The position numbers and the translations under genes were made by a program. The notes under the pieces were generated by a model, which was given only the letters and a program-made list of their open reading frames with translations, ran no database searches and was not told where the DNA came from. From Pseudooceanicola nitratireducens (lineage in GTDB: Bacteria; Pseudomonadota; Alphaproteobacteria; Rhodobacterales; Rhodobacteraceae): a stretch of DNA of 64,000 nucleotides. This document shows positions 36,150 to 46,603 of the stretch, in pieces. Positions within the stretch are counted from its first letter, which is position 1. Each line of letters opens with the position of its first letter. The DNA lies in NCBI RefSeq assembly GCF_900109195.1, contig NZ_FNZG01000004.1, positions 124,001 through 188,000 of the forward strand. Direction: 5' to 3'.

Positions 36150-38432
36150 TCACTCACTATTCTTACTGGGCGCATCCGGCATCGCGGCCGCCAGAAGGGG
36201 CAGACGGATGACGGCACAGGCGCCGAAATGGTCTTGGTCGTCAAACGGATCGGCATCGTCCAGCCGCAGCGTGCCGCCGTGCTCTTCGATGATCTTCTTC
36301 ACGATCGGCAGGCCCAGCCCGGTGCCCTTGTCCCGGGTGGTGACATAGGGTTCGAACAGGCGCGCGCGATCCTCGGGCAGGCCGATGCCGTTGTCGGCGA
36401 TGCGCACCTCGGCCCAAGGGGTGCTGCCCTGATCGGTGTCTTCCAGCACGATCACGGCCGAGACACGGACCTGCGGCGCGTAGCCTTCGGGCGCGCCCTT
36501 GTCGCGGTAGCTTTCCGTGGCCTCGCCAGCGTTCTTGATCAGGTTGGTCAGCGCCTGACCTATCATCGTCGCATCCAGATCCGCGGGCATGGCCCCCTTG
36601 GGCAGATCGGCGGTGATGCGCACGTCGGGCTGGCCTGCGTCCTGAAGCAACACCGCCCCCTGCAACAGGTCGCGCAGGTCTTCCTTGTGTTTCTCAGGCT
36701 CAGGCATCCGCGCGAATTTTGAAAATTCGTCGACGATGCGCCGCAGGTCGTTGGTCTGGCGCACGATGACTTCGGTCAGGCCTTCCAGATCCTCGGCCAG
36801 CTGGTCGTCCAGGTGGCGCGAGAACTTGCGCTTGATCCGTTCGGCCGACAGCTGAATGGGCGTCAGCGGGTTCTTGATCTCATGCGCGATGCGCCGGGCG
36901 ACGTCCCCCCAGGCCGCCATCCGCTGAGCGGTGACAAGATCGGTCACATCGTCAAAGGCCACCACGTAACCTTCGCGCCGCCCTTCGGTGTTGCGCCGCG
37001 TGGCCATACGCACCAGCAGGGTTTCCTGACGGCCCGCGCGCACCACCTTGACCTCGGATTGCAGGGTCTGGCCGCCGCTGTCGCGCAGCTGGTCGAACAG
37101 CGGCCCGAACTCGGGCACCGAGACCGCGATGGCGACATTTTCCTGATCGTCGTGCCAGTCCAGCAGCCTCTCGGCCGAGCGGTTGACGAAGGTCACCCGC
37201 CCTTCCCGGTCCAGCCCGACGACCCCCGAGGTCACAGACGACAGCACGCTATCGAACAGGCGGCGGCGTTGTTCGATCTGATGGGTGTTTTCCAGCAGCG
37301 CCTCGCGCTGGCCCTTCAGCTGCTTTGTCATCTGGTTGAAGTACCGCGACAGCACGGCGATTTCGTCATCGCCGCTTTCCTCCAGCACCCGCACGTCCAG
37401 ATCGCCAGACCCCACGCGCTGCGCCGCCCCGGTCAGACGCCCGACGGGGCCGGACAGGCGTTCGGCGAACCACAGGCCCAGCCAGACAGCGGCCAGGATC
37501 AGGATCACGGCAAAGCCGATGTAAAGAAGGCCGAATTCAAACAGCACCCTGCCCCGTTCGCTTTCCAACTGCTGGTACAGGCGCACGGTCTGCTGGGTGT
37601 CGTCCAGAAGGTTCAGGATTTCCCCGTCGACGTCGCGGCTGACGTACAGATACCGGTCCAGATAGGCGGTCAGCGGGATCAGGGCGCGGAATTCGTTGTT
37701 GTCCCAGTCGTCGATCAACAGGAATCCGGCAGCCGCGGCCTGATTGATCTGATCCGCCGAGGGTTGTTCGAAATCAAACAGATAGCTGCGTTCGCCCCGG
37801 GATTTGATCTCTCCTGTGCCGTCGATGACATAGGCTTCTTTCAGCCCGCGCTGGATCTGACTTTGCCCCGAGGCCAGAAGCTGACGGATCACCGCGTCGG
37901 TGATCAGGAAATCACGCTGCTTGGCGGCGTTCAGGAACCGGGCCAGGGCACGGGCGTCTTCTTCCAGGTCCTCGCGGTGTTCCTGTTCATAGGCCCGCGC
38001 GGCGGCCAGCGACGATCCGACAACCTGCCGGACGCGGTCGGAAAACCAGCCCTCAAGCCCGATGTTGATGGTCAGAACCGCGAAGATGGCGACGGATACC
38101 GTGGGGATCAGCGCCATGATGGCGAAAACACCTGTCAGCCGCAGGTGCAGCCGCGATCCCGCCGATTTCGCCCGACGCGCCGCGACCATGCGCGCCACCC
38201 GTTGCAACACCAGCGCCGCCACGACCAGCACGTAGACAAGGTCGGCCAGCAGAACCAGACGGAGAGAGCCCGAAGCCGCGCCCTGCTGCAAGGGACCAAG
38301 AACCAGGAAGGTGGCCAGCACAAGAACAGGCCCAAGGAGAACAAGCCCCAGGGTCGCTGCATTCTGCAATCGCCTCTGCCGCCTGAGCCGCATCACCATG
38401 GCCCAGGTTGCGCTATGTGCCCGAGTTGCCAC
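36150..38432 (-). CDS. ntrY: Nitrogen regulation sensor kinase NtrY
   Basis: About 760 aa. Three to four N-terminal TM helices, a periplasmic region, another TM (about residue 300), then HAMP, PAS, HisKA with phospho-acceptor in [16 protein letters not shown], and HATPase (NLIKNAGEA, DNGIGLP, GTGLGLPIV). It is partner of NtrX. The start is uncertain: GTG at 38432 gives VATRAHS, with GAGGCGG close upstream. TTG at 38447 and ATG at 38399 are alternatives. It lies 118 nt downstream of ntrC. Confidence 0.93.
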   Translation of the reverse strand: MATRAHSATWAMVMRLRRQRRLQNAATLGLVLLGPVLVLATFLVLGPLQQGAASGSLRLVLLADLVYVLVVAALVLQRVARMVAARRAKSAGSRLHLRLTGVFAIMALIPTVSVAIFAVLTINIGLEGWFSDRVRQVVGSSLAAARAYEQEHREDLEEDARALARFLNAAKQRDFLITDAVIRQLLASGQSQIQRGLKEAYVIDGTGEIKSRGERSYLFDFEQPSADQINQAAAAGFLLIDDWDNNEFRALIPLTAYLDRYLYVSRDVDGEILNLLDDTQQTVRLYQQLESERGRVLFEFGLLYIGFAVILILAAVWLGLWFAERLSGPVGRLTGAAQRVGSGDLDVRVLEESGDDEIAVLSRYFNQMTKQLKGQREALLENTHQIEQRRRLFDSVLSSVTSGVVGLDREGRVTFVNRSAERLLDWHDDQENVAIAVSVPEFGPLFDQLRDSGGQTLQSEVKVVRAGRQETLLVRMATRRNTEGRREGYVVAFDDVTDLVTAQRMAAWGDVARRIAHEIKNPLTPIQLSAERIKRKFSRHLDDQLAEDLEGLTEVIVRQTNDLRRIVDEFSKFARMPEPEKHKEDLRDLLQGAVLLQDAGQPDVRITADLPKGAMPADLDATMIGQALTNLIKNAGEATESYRDKGAPEGYAPQVRVSAVIVLEDTDQGSTPWAEVRIADNGIGLPEDRARLFEPYVTTRDKGTGLGLPIVKKIIEEHGGTLRLDDADPFDDQDHFGACAVIRLPLLAAAMPDAPSKNSE

Positions 38433-38550
38433 GGGACCGCCTCGCAAATTGGCCGCTTCTGCGGCCGCCGATATGTTATGTGGCCCCTGCCCGCCCCGCC
38501 GGGTGGTTCCCCGCGGGCTGAAACATCTTGGCCACTGCTCTGTTGCGGTT

Positions 38551-39927
38551 TTACATCAACTTGCGACGGCGAGTCACGCTAATATCCAGATCGGTGATCT
38601 TCTTGCGCAAAGTATTGCGGTTGATCCCCAGAAGATCGGCACATTTGGCCTGATTGCCGCCGGTGGCTTCCAGGGCGATTTCGATCAATGGGGCCTCCAT
38701 TTCCTTCAAAATGCGGCCGTAAAGCCCCGGAGGCGGCAACATATCGCCGTGCAGATCGAAGTACCGGCGCAGGTGACGCCCGATCGACGCGGACAACATT
38801 TCGCCCTCTTCCACGCCGCCACCGGGGACCGGTTCGCTTTCCGGCTGGCCGCCCAGAACGGCGGCGACCTCGGGTTTGGTGATCTCGTCGACGCGGGCGG
38901 TCAGCACCAGGCGGCGAATCGCGTTTTCCAGCTGACGCACGTTGCCGGGCCAGGGATGGGCGCGCACCATTTCAAGCGCCTCGTTGGACAGCTTGCGCAG
39001 CGGCAGGCCTTCGCGTTCGGCCCGTTGCAGGAAATGCTCGACCAGAAGCGGGATGTCATCAACGCGGTCGCGCAGCGCGGGCACCTCGATCGAGGCACCG
39101 GAGAGGCGATAGAACAGGTCCTGACGCAGGCGTCCGTCCTCCATCGCGCGGTTCAGATCGCTTTGCGAGGTGGCCATGAAGCGCGGCAGGTTGTCGGTGG
39201 TGTTGTCCATCATCCGCACGATGCGCGCCTGCACCTCGGCGGGGATGTCGGTGACCTCGTCGAACAGGATCGTGCCGCCCTTGGATTTCGCCAGCACCTG
39301 CGCGGGGCCTTCGATATTCTGAAGATCGGCGGCCGAGGCGACGACAAACGGCAGCGTACGGCGGTCGGAAAAATCGTGGATCGCCCGGGCGATCAGCGAT
39401 TTGCCCGTGCCGCTTTCGCCGGTGATCAGCACCGACAGATCGGTGTTCAGCACCCGCGCAATCAGCCGGTACAGCGCCTGCATCGAGGGCGTGCGCCCAA
39501 CCAGGGGCAGTTCGTCGGGGCGGTCGTTGTCGGGGGCCACCAGCGCGGGCGTCGCACTTTTGCGGCCCGCTTCCAGCGCCCGGGCGGTGCGCTTCATCAG
39601 GTCGGGCAGATCGAAGGGCTTGGGCAGGTAATCATAGGCCTCGGCCTCGGCGGCCTTGATCGCGGTCATGATGGTGTTCTGCGCCGAAATCACGATCACC
39701 GGAAGGCCGGGACGGTCGGCGGCGATCTTGGGCAGCATTTCCAGCCCATTGCCGTCGGGCATCATGACGTCTGAGATCACGACATCGCCCTTGCCTTCGC
39801 CCACCCATCTCATCAGCGTGGTCAGAGAGGAGGTCGCATGGACCTTGCAGCCTGCGCGCGTCAGGGCCTGGGTCAGGACCGTGCGGATTGTGCGGTCATC
39901 GTCAGCGACAAGGATGGTACCATCCAT
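38551..39927 (-). CDS. ntrC: Nitrogen regulation response regulator NtrC, sigma-54-independent type
   Basis: 458 aa. Receiver D53 (ISDVMMPDG), AAA+ domain with Walker A GESGTGKS (170-177) and Walker B GGTILFDE (218-225), and a C-terminal HTH ([20 protein letters not shown]). The stretch that normally carries GAFTGA is deleted between about residues 205 and 215. By established knowledge R. capsulatus NtrC likewise lacks it and activates sigma-70 RNA polymerase. Phosphorylated by NtrB. It starts 2 nt after ntrB. Confidence 0.96.
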   Translation of the reverse strand: MDGTILVADDDRTIRTVLTQALTRAGCKVHATSSLTTLMRWVGEGKGDVVISDVMMPDGNGLEMLPKIAADRPGLPVIVISAQNTIMTAIKAAEAEAYDYLPKPFDLPDLMKRTARALEAGRKSATPALVAPDNDRPDELPLVGRTPSMQALYRLIARVLNTDLSVLITGESGTGKSLIARAIHDFSDRRTLPFVVASAADLQNIEGPAQVLAKSKGGTILFDEVTDIPAEVQARIVRMMDNTTDNLPRFMATSQSDLNRAMEDGRLRQDLFYRLSGASIEVPALRDRVDDIPLLVEHFLQRAEREGLPLRKLSNEALEMVRAHPWPGNVRQLENAIRRLVLTARVDEITKPEVAAVLGGQPESEPVPGGGVEEGEMLSASIGRHLRRYFDLHGDMLPPPGLYGRILKEMEAPLIEIALEATGGNQAKCADLLGINRNTLRKKITDLDISVTRRRKLM

Positions 39928-39929
39928 GA

Positions 39930-41045
39930 TCAGCTCTCCTTACTCGAATTGGCCTTGGAAGATTTCGCCGTGGCGGATTTGGCCTTCTTGGGTTTCACCA
40001 TGGGCAGGGACAGGCGGAAGACGGTCTTGCCGGGCACCGAGGTGACCGAGATCCAGCCGTCGTGGTCCGACATGATCTTGCTGACCAGCGCCAGCCCCAG
40101 CCCGGTGCCGTTCTCGCGCCCCGAAACGAAGGGATCGAAGATGTCGCCGGCGATGTCGGGCGGCAGGCCCGGGCCGTCGTCGATGATCTCGATCTGCAGG
40201 GGCAGCGCGCGGCCTTCACCGTCGGACCGGCGCAGGCGGAAGCTGTGTTCGAAGAAGGTGTGCAGACGGATCGTGCCGCCCGCCGACCCCGCCGCCTCGG
40301 ACGCGTTCTTCAACAGGTTCAGAACCACCTGAAGCAGCTGATCGGGATCGCCAAGCGCCATGGGCAGCGAGGGGTCGTAATCTTCGATGATCTTCATCTG
40401 CGCGCCAAAGCCCAGCAGGGCCGACCGGCGCGCGCGGTCCAGCACGTCGTGGATGTTCACGGGCCGCATGTCGGGCAGCGTCAGGTTGCCGAATTGTTCA
40501 ACCTGTTCCAGCAGCTTCACGATGCGGCGGCTTTCGGCGACGATCAGATCCGTCAGCTCCTGATCCTGGGCAGAGAGGTTCATCGACAGAAGCTGCGCCG
40601 CGCCGGTGATCCCCGCCAGCGGGTTCTTGATCTCATGCGCAAGCATCTCGGCCATGCCGATGGCGGATTTGGCGGCGGATTTCACCGTGTGGTCCTGGGT
40701 CAGCCGCCCGGCCAGTTCGCGGGGCGAGATCAGGAACATCATGTGGCCGGGCTGTCCGGCCATGGGGGCGATCTGCAGGTTGCAATGCAGCGGCGCGCGT
40801 TCGCCGGTGCCCACGTCGACGTCATTCACAAACAGCGGCGAAGAGGTCTTGCGCGCCCGTTCAAAGGCGTCCTCCAGCGGGCTGTCGATCATCACCTTTT
40901 CCCAGACCTTCTGGCCGTTGATCGACTTGGACGAGGTGTTTAGGAAGCCTTCGGCCGCCGGGTTGATCGCGACGATATTGTCGTCTTCATCCAGCAAAAG
41001 CGCGGGCACGGGCAAAGAGGCCCAGACGGCGTCGTCTTCCATCAT
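39930..41045 (-). CDS. ntrB: Nitrogen regulation sensor kinase NtrB
   Basis: 371 aa soluble kinase. PAS domain (residues 5 to about 110), HisKA with H137 in [12 protein letters not shown] box LLKNASEA and G boxes DDGPGLP and GTGLGLAL, plus a Lys/Ser-rich tail (last 20 residues). It controls NtrC phosphorylation in response to PII. The ATG at 41045 overlaps the dusB stop as ATGA; the reading frame reaches 41357 but that part lies inside dusB. Confidence 0.96.
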   Translation of the reverse strand: MMEDDAVWASLPVPALLLDEDDNIVAINPAAEGFLNTSSKSINGQKVWEKVMIDSPLEDAFERARKTSSPLFVNDVDVGTGERAPLHCNLQIAPMAGQPGHMMFLISPRELAGRLTQDHTVKSAAKSAIGMAEMLAHEIKNPLAGITGAAQLLSMNLSAQDQELTDLIVAESRRIVKLLEQVEQFGNLTLPDMRPVNIHDVLDRARRSALLGFGAQMKIIEDYDPSLPMALGDPDQLLQVVLNLLKNASEAAGSAGGTIRLHTFFEHSFRLRRSDGEGRALPLQIEIIDDGPGLPPDIAGDIFDPFVSGRENGTGLGLALVSKIMSDHDGWISVTSVPGKTVFRLSLPMVKPKKAKSATAKSSKANSSKES

Positions 41046-42055
41046 GCGGCCAGATCTCCATCTTGGTCTTTGGTGTTCGCGGTGCGTGACGCATCCAGGG
41101 CCTCGGGCAGCAGGTCCAGCACCTCTATGGCCGTGCGGGCCCGCAGGATGCGGCCCCGCAGATCCGGCGCGGTGCCGGCGCGGTCCATGTACCAGCCCAG
41201 CTGCTTGCGGGCGACGCGCAGGCCCAGGTCTGGGCCGTAGAAATCCAGCATCGCCTCGTAATGGGCGGCGGCAAGGGCGGGCACATCCGCAGGCGTATCG
41301 ACGCCCTGGCCTTCCCGGTTTTCGTCTAGGCCCGCGATCAGCTGCGCCAGCAGCCAAGGCTGGCCCTGGATCCCACGCCCGACCATGATGCCCGCAGCCC
41401 CCGACAGCGCCAGCGCATCCCGGGCCGAGGCAAGATCAATGATGTCGCCATTGGCCAGCACGGGAATATCCAACGCATCGACAACGCGGGCGATGGCGGC
41501 CCAATCGGCGGACCCCTTGTAGAACTGACAGCGCGTGCGGCCATGCACGACGACCATGCGCACTCCGGCGTTCTGCGCGCCCCGGGCCAGATCCGCGGCG
41601 TTCAGGCTGTCGTCGTCCCAGCCCAGGCGCATCTTGACCGTCACCGGCAGGTCCACCGCATTGGCCACCGCGTCGATCATGCGCAGCGCCAGGTCCGGCA
41701 CGCGCATCAGCGCCGAGCCGGACAGACCGCCGGTCACCTTCTTGGCGGGGCAGCCCATGTTGATGTCGATGACCCTGGCACCCTGATCGGCAATCTGGCG
41801 CGCGGCCTCGGCCATCACCTGCGGATCGCGGCCGGCTAGCTGAACGGATGTCGCCGCACGCTCCAGCCCCAGTTCGGCCTTTTCGCGGGTGCCGGGGCGG
41901 TTGCACAGCAATTCCCCGCTGGCCACCATTTCGGAGACCACCAGATCGGCCCCGAAGCCTGCCACAAGATCGCGCATCGGCAGGTCGGTGATCCCGGCCA
42001 TGGGGGCAAGGGCGACAACCGGGCGTTTCAGATCATCCGAGAAAGGGAGCGACAT
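41042..42055 (-). CDS. dusB: tRNA-dihydrouridine synthase B (NifR3)
   Basis: 337 aa flavoprotein reducing specific uridines of the tRNA D-loop. The opening VALAPMAGITDLPMRDL, catalytic C102 in INMGCPAKKV and the FMN-site GRTRCQFYKG are diagnostic. It is first gene of the dusB-ntrB-ntrC-ntrY-ntrX operon, the classical nifR3-ntrBC arrangement of Rhodobacter. Its promoter should be within the 166-nt gap to ispDF. Confidence 0.97.
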   Translation of the reverse strand: MSLPFSDDLKRPVVALAPMAGITDLPMRDLVAGFGADLVVSEMVASGELLCNRPGTREKAELGLERAATSVQLAGRDPQVMAEAARQIADQGARVIDINMGCPAKKVTGGLSGSALMRVPDLALRMIDAVANAVDLPVTVKMRLGWDDDSLNAADLARGAQNAGVRMVVVHGRTRCQFYKGSADWAAIARVVDALDIPVLANGDIIDLASARDALALSGAAGIMVGRGIQGQPWLLAQLIAGLDENREGQGVDTPADVPALAAAHYEAMLDFYGPDLGLRVARKQLGWYMDRAGTAPDLRGRILRARTAIEVLDLLPEALDASRTANTKDQDGDLAA

Positions 42056-42221
42056 GCCTAATCCTTGTGCAGTGGTTTCTGGTTAGCCCTTCGCGGGGGC
42101 AAGCTCAACGAAGCGAAAGGCGTTTTTCGCACGTCAATGATGCGTTTGCACATTTTTTAATCACACGGATGGATGGTCGCACCCCATGGACCTGTGCAGG
42201 AAATGCTCATAATCAGGCGAT

Positions 42222-43370
42222 ATGACGGATGAAAGACATAAGGTCATCACCATTCTCGTGGCCGCCGGGCGCGGGTTGCGGGCCGGTGGCGGCATGCCAA
42301 AGCAATGGCGCCCCCTGGCCGGGCGGCGCGTGGCCGACTGGACGCTGGACGCCTTTGCGCCCTTTGGCACGATCGTGGTGGTGCTGCACCCCGACGACAT
42401 GGCGGTGGACCTGCCGGGCGGCGTGCACCGCGTGACGGGCGGCGCCACGCGCGGAGAGTCGGTGAAATCCGGCCTGACCCGCGCCTGGGCGCTTGGGGCG
42501 ACCCACGTTCTGATCCACGACATCGCGCGGCCCTGTGTGTCGCCTTTGGTCATTCAATCGGTGATCGACGCCCTGCGCACCGGGGCCGAGGCTGCGGCCC
42601 CGGGCCTGCCTGTCACCGATGCGCTGTGGACCGTGGACGGCGACCGCGTGACCGGCACCCGCGACCGCACCGGCCTGGCCCGGGCACAGACTCCCCAGGG
42701 CTTTGCCATCGGCCCCATTGCCGCCAGCCACGACGGTTACCCCGGCGAGGCCGCCGATGATGTCGAGGTCGTGCGCGCCGGCGGGTTCGAGGTCGTGCTG
42801 ACCCCCGGTGACGACGACAACCTGAAGATCACGCATCCGGGCGATTTCGCCCGGGCCGAAGCAATCCTGGCCAGACGAAAGGGACCGCAGATGGATATCC
42901 GCATGGGCAATGGCTATGACGTACATGCCTTTGAAGACGGGGATCACGTTGTCCTGTGTGGCGTGAAAATCCCGCATGACCGCAAGCTAAAGGGCCATTC
43001 CGACGCCGACGTCGGCATGCATGCGATCACCGACGCGATCTATGGCGCGCTGGCCGAGGGTGACATCGGCCGCCACTTCCCGCCCTCGGACCCGCAATGG
43101 AAAGGCGCGGAAAGCCGGATTTTCCTGGCCCATGCGGTCGATCTGGCGGCAAAGCGCGGCTTTGCGATTTCCAACGTCGACTGCACGCTGATCTGCGAGG
43201 AACCCAAGATCGGCCCCCATGCGCAGGCCATGCAGGACGCGCTGGCGCAGATCATGGGCCTTCCCGCCGACCGGATTTCGGTCAAGGCAACAACCTCGGA
43301 AAAACTGGGCTTCACGGGTCGATCCGAAGGGATCGCCTCGGTCGCCACATGCGTGGTGGTATCGCAATGA
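42222..43370 (+). CDS. ispDF: Bifunctional IspDF of the MEP isoprenoid pathway
   Basis: 382 aa fusion. Residues 1 to about 222 are IspD (CDP-ME synthase): nucleotide loop [27 protein letters not shown] and the QTPQGF motif. Residues about 225-382 are IspF (MEcPP synthase): GYDVH metal ligands, [16 protein letters not shown] and [13 protein letters not shown]. Joined IspD and IspF act on non-consecutive steps, and the fusion is common in alphaproteobacteria. It overlaps pgpA by ATGA. Confidence 0.97.
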   Translation: MTDERHKVITILVAAGRGLRAGGGMPKQWRPLAGRRVADWTLDAFAPFGTIVVVLHPDDMAVDLPGGVHRVTGGATRGESVKSGLTRAWALGATHVLIHDIARPCVSPLVIQSVIDALRTGAEAAAPGLPVTDALWTVDGDRVTGTRDRTGLARAQTPQGFAIGPIAASHDGYPGEAADDVEVVRAGGFEVVLTPGDDDNLKITHPGDFARAEAILARRKGPQMDIRMGNGYDVHAFEDGDHVVLCGVKIPHDRKLKGHSDADVGMHAITDAIYGALAEGDIGRHFPPSDPQWKGAESRIFLAHAVDLAAKRGFAISNVDCTLICEEPKIGPHAQAMQDALAQIMGLPADRISVKATTSEKLGFTGRSEGIASVATCVVVSQ

Positions 43371-43861
43371 AACTGGCTGAGATGATCGGAACCGTCTTTG
43401 GCGTGGGGCTTTTGCGTCCCGCATCGGGCACCTGGGGCAGCCTGGCCGCCCTGCCCCTTGGCTGGGTGCTGTATCAGATCGGGGGCTTTCCCCTGACCGT
43501 GATCGCCACCGTCGCGGTGTTCTTCGCCGGGTGGTGGGCCACCGTCCGCATCACCGCCGATGGCAAGGATCCGGACCCTTCGCGCGTGGTTGTGGACGAG
43601 GTCGCGGGCCAGTGGGTCGCGCTGATGCCGGTCTTTTATGGCGCGATGTTTGCAGGGGTCGAGGTCACGCGCCTTTGGCCGGGCTGGATTGCAGCCTTCC
43701 TGTTCTTCCGGTTGTTCGACATCTGGAAACCGGGCTGGGTCGGCCGCGCGGATCGCCGTCACGATCCCCTGGGCGTGATGCTGGACGATGTGATCGCGGG
43801 CGTTTTTGCCGGGCTGGTCGTGATCGCCCTGGCGGTGTTTTATCACATCGTGATCCTCTGA
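43367..43861 (+). CDS. pgpA: Phosphatidylglycerophosphatase A
   Basis: 164 aa integral membrane enzyme removing phosphate from PGP to make phosphatidylglycerol. The family blocks [29 protein letters not shown] (acidic catalytic residues) and [17 protein letters not shown] are present, with four hydrophobic segments. The chosen ATG overlaps the ispDF stop by 4 nt. It is followed 8 nt later by cinA. Confidence 0.95.
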   Translation: MKLAEMIGTVFGVGLLRPASGTWGSLAALPLGWVLYQIGGFPLTVIATVAVFFAGWWATVRITADGKDPDPSRVVVDEVAGQWVALMPVFYGAMFAGVEVTRLWPGWIAAFLFFRLFDIWKPGWVGRADRRHDPLGVMLDDVIAGVFAGLVVIALAVFYHIVIL

Positions 43862-43869
43862 GGCCCGCC

Positions 43870-44364
43870 ATGACTGATCCCGCCCCCGATCACGCCCCCG
43901 ACCCTGCCGAAGTCCTCGATGCCTGCCGCGCCAAGGGGCTGCTTCTGGTCACCGCCGAAAGCTGCACCGGGGGCATGGTCGCCTCCTCTTTGGTCGATAT
44001 CGCCGGTTCGTCAGACGTGGTTCAGGGCGGGGTCGTCGCATATTCCAACGCGGTCAAGCAATCCATGCTGAACGTGCGAGAGGCGACATTGATCGCCCAT
44101 GGCGCCGTCAGCGAAGAAACCGCCCGCGAAATGGCCCAGGGCGCCCTGGCGCGTCTGGGGGGCGACATCGCGGTGTCGACGACCGGCGTGGCGGGCCCCG
44201 GTGCCTCGGGTCCGAAACCCGAGGGCATGGTCTGTTTTGCGGTTGCGCGCCGCGGCGGGCCGACCGTCAGCCAGACGGTGAACTTCGGTGCAATCGGGCG
44301 GATGCAGGTGCGCGAAGCCAGCCGCGATCACGCGTTGAAGATGGTCCTGGACGCCCTGCGCTGA
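43870..44364 (+). CDS. pncC: CinA C-terminal-domain protein (nicotinamide-nucleotide amidohydrolase)
   Basis: 164 aa. Only the C-terminal (PncC) domain of CinA is present: LLVTAESCTGGMVASSLVDIAGSS with the catalytic serine, the YSNAVKQ loop and STTGVAGPGA. Such stand-alone proteins deamidate NMN to NaMN in pyridine nucleotide recycling. It is the third gene of the ispDF-pgpA-pncC run. Often annotated as competence-damage protein CinA; the competence link is not supported for this form. Confidence 0.93.
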   Translation: MTDPAPDHAPDPAEVLDACRAKGLLLVTAESCTGGMVASSLVDIAGSSDVVQGGVVAYSNAVKQSMLNVREATLIAHGAVSEETAREMAQGALARLGGDIAVSTTGVAGPGASGPKPEGMVCFAVARRGGPTVSQTVNFGAIGRMQVREASRDHALKMVLDALR

Positions 44365-44537
44365 TCGATTCACTTCCGCTGCATCTTTGGGCGCACCCCC
44401 AATTTCAGCGATGAATTTTTGATCAGTTCCAAAAACGGCGTAATTTTTGGCGCATATCCGGACATTCGCCACTTCCTTAATCGCTATCGCCACGTCTAGG
44501 ACCCCCGGAACCACAATCGGGGAAGAGGGGAATTCCT

Positions 44538-45716
44538 ATGGTAGGAGCGGATACCGCATGGATCATCGTCGCAACGGCGCTGGTCCTGTTCATGACCTTG
44601 CCGGGGCTGGCGCTGTTCTATGGCGGCCTTGTGCGCGCACGAAATGTGCTTAGCGTCTTCATGCAGTGCTATGCCATCGCCTGCGCCATGAGCGTGGCCT
44701 GGCTGGCCGTCGGCTATTCCATCGCCTTTGGCGAGGGCAACGCCTTCTGGGGCGGGCTGGGCAAGGCGTTTCTGAATGGCGTCGATGCAGACAGCCTGGC
44801 GGGCACCCTGCCCGAGGTGTTGTTCTTCGCCTTCCAGATGACCTTTGCCATCATCACGCCCGCGCTGATCGTCGGGGCCTTTGTGGAACGCGCCAACTTT
44901 GGCTGGGTGCTGACCTTCTCGACCCTGTGGATGGTGCTTTGCTATGCGCCGGTGGTGCATTGGATCTGGGGCGGCGGCATGCTGGCCGATGGCGGCATCT
45001 TCGGCGAGACCGGGGCGCGCGACTTTGCAGGTGGCATCGTGGTGCATGAAACCGCCGGTCTGGCCGCGCTGATCATCGCCGTCATGCTGGGCGCGCGGAA
45101 GGACAAGTCCAAGCCGCCGCACAATCCGGGCTACGTGATGATCGGGGCCGCGATGCTTTGGGTCGGCTGGTTCGGCTTCAACGGCGGCTCGCAGCTGGCG
45201 GCGGACGGTGGCGCGGCCATGGCGCTGACGGTCACCCATATCTCGGCCGCGACCGCATCGCTGACCTGGGCCCTGTGGGAGAAGATCAAATACGGCAAGG
45301 CCTCGCTTGTGGGGATCGTCACCGGGACCATCGCCGGGCTTGCCTCGATCACGCCGGCCAGCGGTTTTGTCGGCCCCATTGAGGCGCTGATCATTGGTGC
45401 AATCGCCGGGATCCTCTGCCAGGAGGCCGTGAACCTTGTCCGCAACAAGCTGCAGATCGATGACACGCTGGATGTCTTTGCCGTGCATGGCGTCGGCGGC
45501 ATCTTCGGCACGATCATGATTGCGGTCTTCGGGGCCGGCACATGGGCCGCGCAGCTGGGATCGCTGGCAATTGTCGGAGTTTTCACCGCCGTGGTGACGA
45601 TCGTGCTGATCAAGCTGGTGTCCGCGATCATCCCGATGCGCGTCGATGCGGAAACCGAGACCACCGGTCTGGATCTGGCACAACACGGCGAACGGGCCTA
45701 CGACCACGTGTCGTGA
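44538..45716 (+). CDS. amtB: Ammonium transporter AmtB
   Basis: 392 aa, 11 predicted TM helices. The twin pore histidines are in VVHETAG and AVHGVGG, the phenylalanine gate region is FFAFQMTFA, and the Amt signature WVGWFGFNGGSQL is present. The gene is unusual in having no signal-peptide-like start and no glnK beside it in the window. It is expected to be under nitrogen control because the ntr operon is close, but I saw no clear NtrC site. A terminator follows. Confidence 0.95.
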   Translation: MVGADTAWIIVATALVLFMTLPGLALFYGGLVRARNVLSVFMQCYAIACAMSVAWLAVGYSIAFGEGNAFWGGLGKAFLNGVDADSLAGTLPEVLFFAFQMTFAIITPALIVGAFVERANFGWVLTFSTLWMVLCYAPVVHWIWGGGMLADGGIFGETGARDFAGGIVVHETAGLAALIIAVMLGARKDKSKPPHNPGYVMIGAAMLWVGWFGFNGGSQLAADGGAAMALTVTHISAATASLTWALWEKIKYGKASLVGIVTGTIAGLASITPASGFVGPIEALIIGAIAGILCQEAVNLVRNKLQIDDTLDVFAVHGVGGIFGTIMIAVFGAGTWAAQLGSLAIVGVFTAVVTIVLIKLVSAIIPMRVDAETETTGLDLAQHGERAYDHVS

Positions 45717-45736
45717 TCCCTGCCCCCTTAGAACTG

Positions 45737-45766
45737 AAAAGGCGCGTCCCCCGGGGGCGCGCCTTT
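45737..45766 (+). terminator. Rho-independent terminator after amtB
   Basis: AAAAGGCGCG / CGCGCCTTTT stem with a C-rich/G-rich centre (CCCCCGGGGG) and a T-run. Likely works in both directions. Confidence 0.85.
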
Positions 45767-45869
45767 TGCTTTGGGTTGGGCCCTTTGACCGGACATGGAA
45801 AAGGCCCGCCTGTCTGGCGGACCCTCTGTCGGCTTCGGGATCTGTGCGGGTCCGTTGCCTGACCGTGGC

Positions 45870-46403
45870 TCAGGCGAATTTGCTGACCCGATCTTCCGGT
45901 TGCACCGCATAGGATTTACGCTCCGCATAGGCCTGGGTGCCGTCGGTCTTGTTGACGTCAACGCGAGCAAAGGCGCCCTTTTCCTCGGTCACGGAGTCCA
46001 GCAGGCTTGCCGCCTGTTCACGCGCCTGGGATGCAATGGCCGCCCGTCGGGCAAAGTCCACGGCATCGGCCGCGGCTTCGCGCACTTCGGCCTCGCCAGC
46101 CGCAGCCGCGTTGACATCGCCCTGACCGACGGTGTCCTTTGCAGCATAGGAGGCACGCGCTGTGCCTGTGCCCGAATTCCCGGTCGCCGAGACATTGACC
46201 TGAACCGCATCGGGTTCGGCCACGGGCGCGGGGGCCGCCACAACCTGGACTTCGGACTGAGTTTCGACAGGTGCAGGATCTTCGACCTGATTGACTGTCG
46301 TTTCTTCTTTCTCGGCAGCTTTTTCAGCTGCCTTCTGCTGTTGTTTCGACCAAGCTGCCTCGGCCCATGCGCCAAAAGACGCAACATTTCCGAATAGGGA
46401 CAT
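45870..46403 (-). CDS. Protein of unrecognised family, paralogue A
   Basis: 177 aa, strong AAGGAG ribosome site 7 nt before the ATG. The N-terminus SLFGNVASFGAWAEAAW is followed by a Lys/Glu/Ala helix, a disordered Pro/Val/Ala linker (about 35-75), and a C-terminal helix-forming block with DAVDFARRAAIASQAR. This block matches the neighbouring gene (DAISYARRSAIAAQAR), and both begin with an LF..FG..W pattern. No signal peptide or TM segment. The function is unknown. The composition (Ala-rich, acidic) hints at a structural or secreted protein, but this is inference. Confidence 0.8.
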   Translation of the reverse strand: MSLFGNVASFGAWAEAAWSKQQQKAAEKAAEKEETTVNQVEDPAPVETQSEVQVVAAPAPVAEPDAVQVNVSATGNSGTGTARASYAAKDTVGQGDVNAAAAGEAEVREAAADAVDFARRAAIASQAREQAASLLDSVTEEKGAFARVDVNKTDGTQAYAERKSYAVQPEDRVSKFA

Positions 46404-46547
46404 TCGTCCACTCCTTGCTTTCTACCGGCCTTTTGCATGGGGGTAGATTGCGTTCGGATTGTGGTCGGGGTCTGTTGCTTCTGCCCATATCGTCAACATT
46501 CGCGCAGGGCCGTCATTGCAAAATAGTTAACGCCTCCGTCTGGACGT

Positions 46548-46580
46548 TCAGGGGTCGGCACCATTGGTGTAGACCCCTGA
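46548..46580 (-). other. Hairpin between the two paralogues
   Basis: TCAGGGGTC (46548-46556) pairs with GACCCCTGA (46572-46580), and CACC/GGTG pair inside with small internal loops. It lies 24 nt beyond the stop of paralogue B on the minus strand and has no T-run. It could be an RNA 3'-end structure or a regulatory element of paralogue A. Confidence 0.5.
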
Positions 46581-46603
46581 TAATACGTGAATTTATTGAC
46601 GCG

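Noticed and set aside
44365-44537. NtrC site or sigma-54 promoter upstream of amtB
   Set aside because: No GG-N10-GC element and no convincing dyad; the best -35/-10-like pair was weak.
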